Assembly (NCBI GenBank): GCA_019232985.1
Contig: JAFAMW010000015.1
Location: forward strand, 1 to 34,073
Length of the DNA stretch: 34,073 nucleotides
Direction of reading: 5' to 3'
Origin: Roseateles sp.
Lineage (GTDB): Bacteria > Pseudomonadota > Gammaproteobacteria > Burkholderiales > Burkholderiaceae
Below, one piece after another: positions 32,530-34,073 of this stretch (position 1 is its first letter; each line of letters opens with the position of its first letter). A program made the position numbers and the translations under genes. A model generated the notes under the pieces. The model worked only from the letters and a program-made list of their open reading frames with translations. It ran no database searches and was not told the origin of the DNA.

Positions 32530-34073
32530 TCAGACGGCCGCGCCGCCCGGCTTGATCCGCCACACCTTGAGCACGGCCGGCGCGCGCTTGAGGCGGCGCA
32601 GCACGTCGGCGAGGTGCAGGCGGTCGCGCACCGACAGCAGCAGCGTGACCTCGGCGGTCTCGCGGCCCTGGTGCTCCTCGTTCATCGTGATGTGGGTGAT
32701 GTCCGCCTCGGCCGTGGACACGGCCTGGGCGATCTGCGCGAGCACGCCCTTGCCGTTGCGCAGCAGCAGCGCGACGCCGGCCTCGAACGGGCGCGACAGT
32801 TCCTCGGCCCAGCTCACGGCGATCCAGTGCTCGGGGTCGCGCTGGAACAGTCGGCGGCCGACCGCGCACTCGCCCGTGTGCACGACGAGGCCCTCGCCGC
32901 GGCCCAGATAGCCCTTGATGTCGTCGCCGGGGATAGGCCGGCAGCAGGGCGCGAGGCGCACCGACGCGCCCTCGCTGCCGTCGATGCTGACCTGGCCCTG
33001 CGCCGTGACCTCGTCGGTCATGAAGCGGCCCATCGTCAGCATCACGGTGTCCGGGCGCTGGCCATGCTCGGCGAGCATGCGCGCGAGCTTTTTCGCGACG
33101 ATGCTCGCGATCTTGCGGCCCAGGCCGATCTCGACGAGCAGCTCGTCGACGGTGCGGTTGCCGGCCCAGCGCGCGAGGCTCTGCCAGAGCTCGGCCGCCT
33201 CGGCCTCGTCGGCGTTCAGGCTCGGCAGCGCGAGGCCCTCGGCGCGCAGCGCCTGGGCGAGCATCTTCTGGCCGAGCTCGCGCGACTCCTCCTGCTCGAG
33301 GTTCTTGAGGAAATGGCGGATCTTCGAGCGCGCGCGGCCCGTGCGCACGAAGCTGAGCCAGGCCGGGTTGGGCCGCGCGCCGGTCGCCGTGACGATCTCG
33401 CACACGTCGCCGCTGTGCAGCACGGTGCGCAGCGGCACGGGCTCGCCGTTGACCTTGGCCGCGACGCAGTGGTCGCCGACGTCGGAGTGGATCGCGTAGG
33501 CGAAGTCGACCGGCGTCGCGCCCTTGGGCAGGGCCATGATCTTGCTCGCCGGCGTGAACACGTAGACGGCGTCGGGGAACAGGTCGATCTTGACGTGCTC
33601 GAGGAACTCGTTCGCGTCGCGCGTGTCGTCCTGGATGTCGATCAGCGACTGCAGCCAGTTCGCGCCGAGCTGCTGCATCGCGCTCGCGCTCGCGCCGCTC
33701 TTGTACATCCAGTGCGCGGCGACGCCCTTCTCGGCGATCAGGTGCATGGCCTCGGTGCGGATCTGGAATTCGACCGGCGTCGCGAGCGGGCTCACGAGCG
33801 TCGTGTGCAGCGACTGGTAGCCGTTCGGCTTGGGGATCGCAATGTAGTCCTTGAATCGACCCGGCTGCGGCTTGTAGAGCTGATGCAGCACGCCCAGGGC
33901 CAGGTAGCACTGCGGCAACTCGTCGACGACGACGCGAAAGCCGAAGATGTCGCTGACCTGCGCAAAGCTCAGGTGCTTCTCGCGCATCTTTTTGTAGATC
34001 GAGAACAGGGTCTTCTCGCGTCCGTGGATCTCGACCTTCTGCCCTGCATCGGCAAAGGCCTTGGCCACATCGC
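32530..34073 (-). CDS. spoT: Bifunctional (p)ppGpp synthetase/hydrolase, RelA/SpoT family, 5' partial
   Basis: The C-terminal 514 or so residues of a stringent-response enzyme; the hydrolase domain and the start of the synthetase lie beyond the right edge. Visible: the synthetase remainder with DIFGFRVVV, PGRFKDYIAIPKPNGYQSLHT and QIRTEAMH; a TGS domain (VYVFTPASKIMALPKGATPVDFAY in parts); the helical region; the zinc-finger/CC-type stretch with RLAPCCRPIPGDDI; and a C-terminal ACT domain. RFKD is the RxKD form typical of bifunctional SpoT/Rel enzymes, whereas monofunctional RelA has ExDD. The pairing with greB also fits the SpoT locus of betaproteobacteria. Confidence 0.94.
   Translation of the reverse strand, partial: DVAKAFADAGQKVEIHGREKTLFSIYKKMREKHLSFAQVSDIFGFRVVVDELPQCYLALGVLHQLYKPQPGRFKDYIAIPKPNGYQSLHTTLVSPLATPVEFQIRTEAMHLIAEKGVAAHWMYKSGASASAMQQLGANWLQSLIDIQDDTRDANEFLEHVKIDLFPDAVYVFTPASKIMALPKGATPVDFAYAIHSDVGDHCVAAKVNGEPVPLRTVLHSGDVCEIVTATGARPNPAWLSFVRTGRARSKIRHFLKNLEQEESRELGQKMLAQALRAEGLALPSLNADEAEAAELWQSLARWAGNRTVDELLVEIGLGRKIASIVAKKLARMLAEHGQRPDTVMLTMGRFMTDEVTAQGQVSIDGSEGASVRLAPCCRPIPGDDIKGYLGRGEGLVVHTGECAVGRRLFQRDPEHWIAVSWAEELSRPFEAGVALLLRNGKGVLAQIAQAVSTAEADITHITMNEEHQGRETAEVTLLLSVRDRLHLADVLRRLKRAPAVLKVWRIKPGGAAV

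Overview
The window is very GC-rich chromosomal DNA with dense, mostly short-overlap gene packing. The gene families (RhlE-type helicase, a DUF3717-DUF1289 protein, the hisI/hisE-HIT-tatABC order, a greB/spoT pair, uraH-xdhC beside puuE-uraD) fit a betaproteobacterium of the order Burkholderiales, probably near the Rubrivivax/Roseateles/Comamonadaceae group. That placement is inferred from gene content only. The DNA reads as core chromosome with small accessory inserts.

Layout. 1-3463: a DAHP synthase cut by the left edge, rpiA, and a convergent mnmC. 3506-4146: an AbrB/Doc toxin-antitoxin pair behind an AT-rich palindrome. 4191-5708 (minus): a RhlE-like DEAD-box helicase with a Gly/Arg tail and a long leader. 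6010-7541: a response regulator with a degenerate receiver, then a Ser-rich EF-hand protein. 7644-9308: ettA with a clear terminator. 9479-12158: a Spy/CpxP-like periplasmic protein, an OmpR-class regulator and a sensor kinase, resembling the Cpx envelope-stress system. 12193-13401: a visibly less GC-rich MntA/HepT-like pair framed by two inverted copies of a short palindromic element; the HEPN gene carries an in-frame stop. 13471-16278 (minus): trpS, the DUF3717-DUF1289 gene and a MATE exporter, tightly coupled. 16309-18344: purN, a DUF1902/HicA pair and a DUF815 ATPase. 18337-23181: a run starting with a Nudix-HisI fusion, then hisE, a HIT protein, tatABC, a Nif3-like protein and a PdxA-family dehydrogenase. 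23231-26490 (minus): a small Ser/Thr-rich protein and a DUF1631 protein. 26674-31917: a divergent purine-catabolism cluster (minus uraH-xdhC; plus puuE, a uraD-allantoate amidohydrolase fusion and an M20 hydrolase). 31921-34073: greB, convergent with a bifunctional RelA/SpoT gene cut by the right edge.

How the genes work together. The purine cluster covers 5-hydroxyisourate through OHCU and allantoin to allantoate breakdown, with XdhC maturing xanthine dehydrogenase; no uricase or xdhAB lies in the window. HisI and HisE perform consecutive steps of histidine synthesis. TatABC form one export machine. The Spy-like protein, regulator and kinase probably form an envelope-stress circuit. Three toxin-antitoxin pairs of unrelated type occur within about 14 kb.

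The items most worth a second look are the Nudix-HisI fusion, the framed and apparently broken HEPN/MNT module, a recurring TANNNT box 6-9 nt before several ATG codons that suggests leaderless transcripts, the degenerate response regulator, a tryptophanyl-tRNA synthetase with an Fe-S-type cysteine set, and two enzymes of the purine cluster with unusual architecture or active-site residues.
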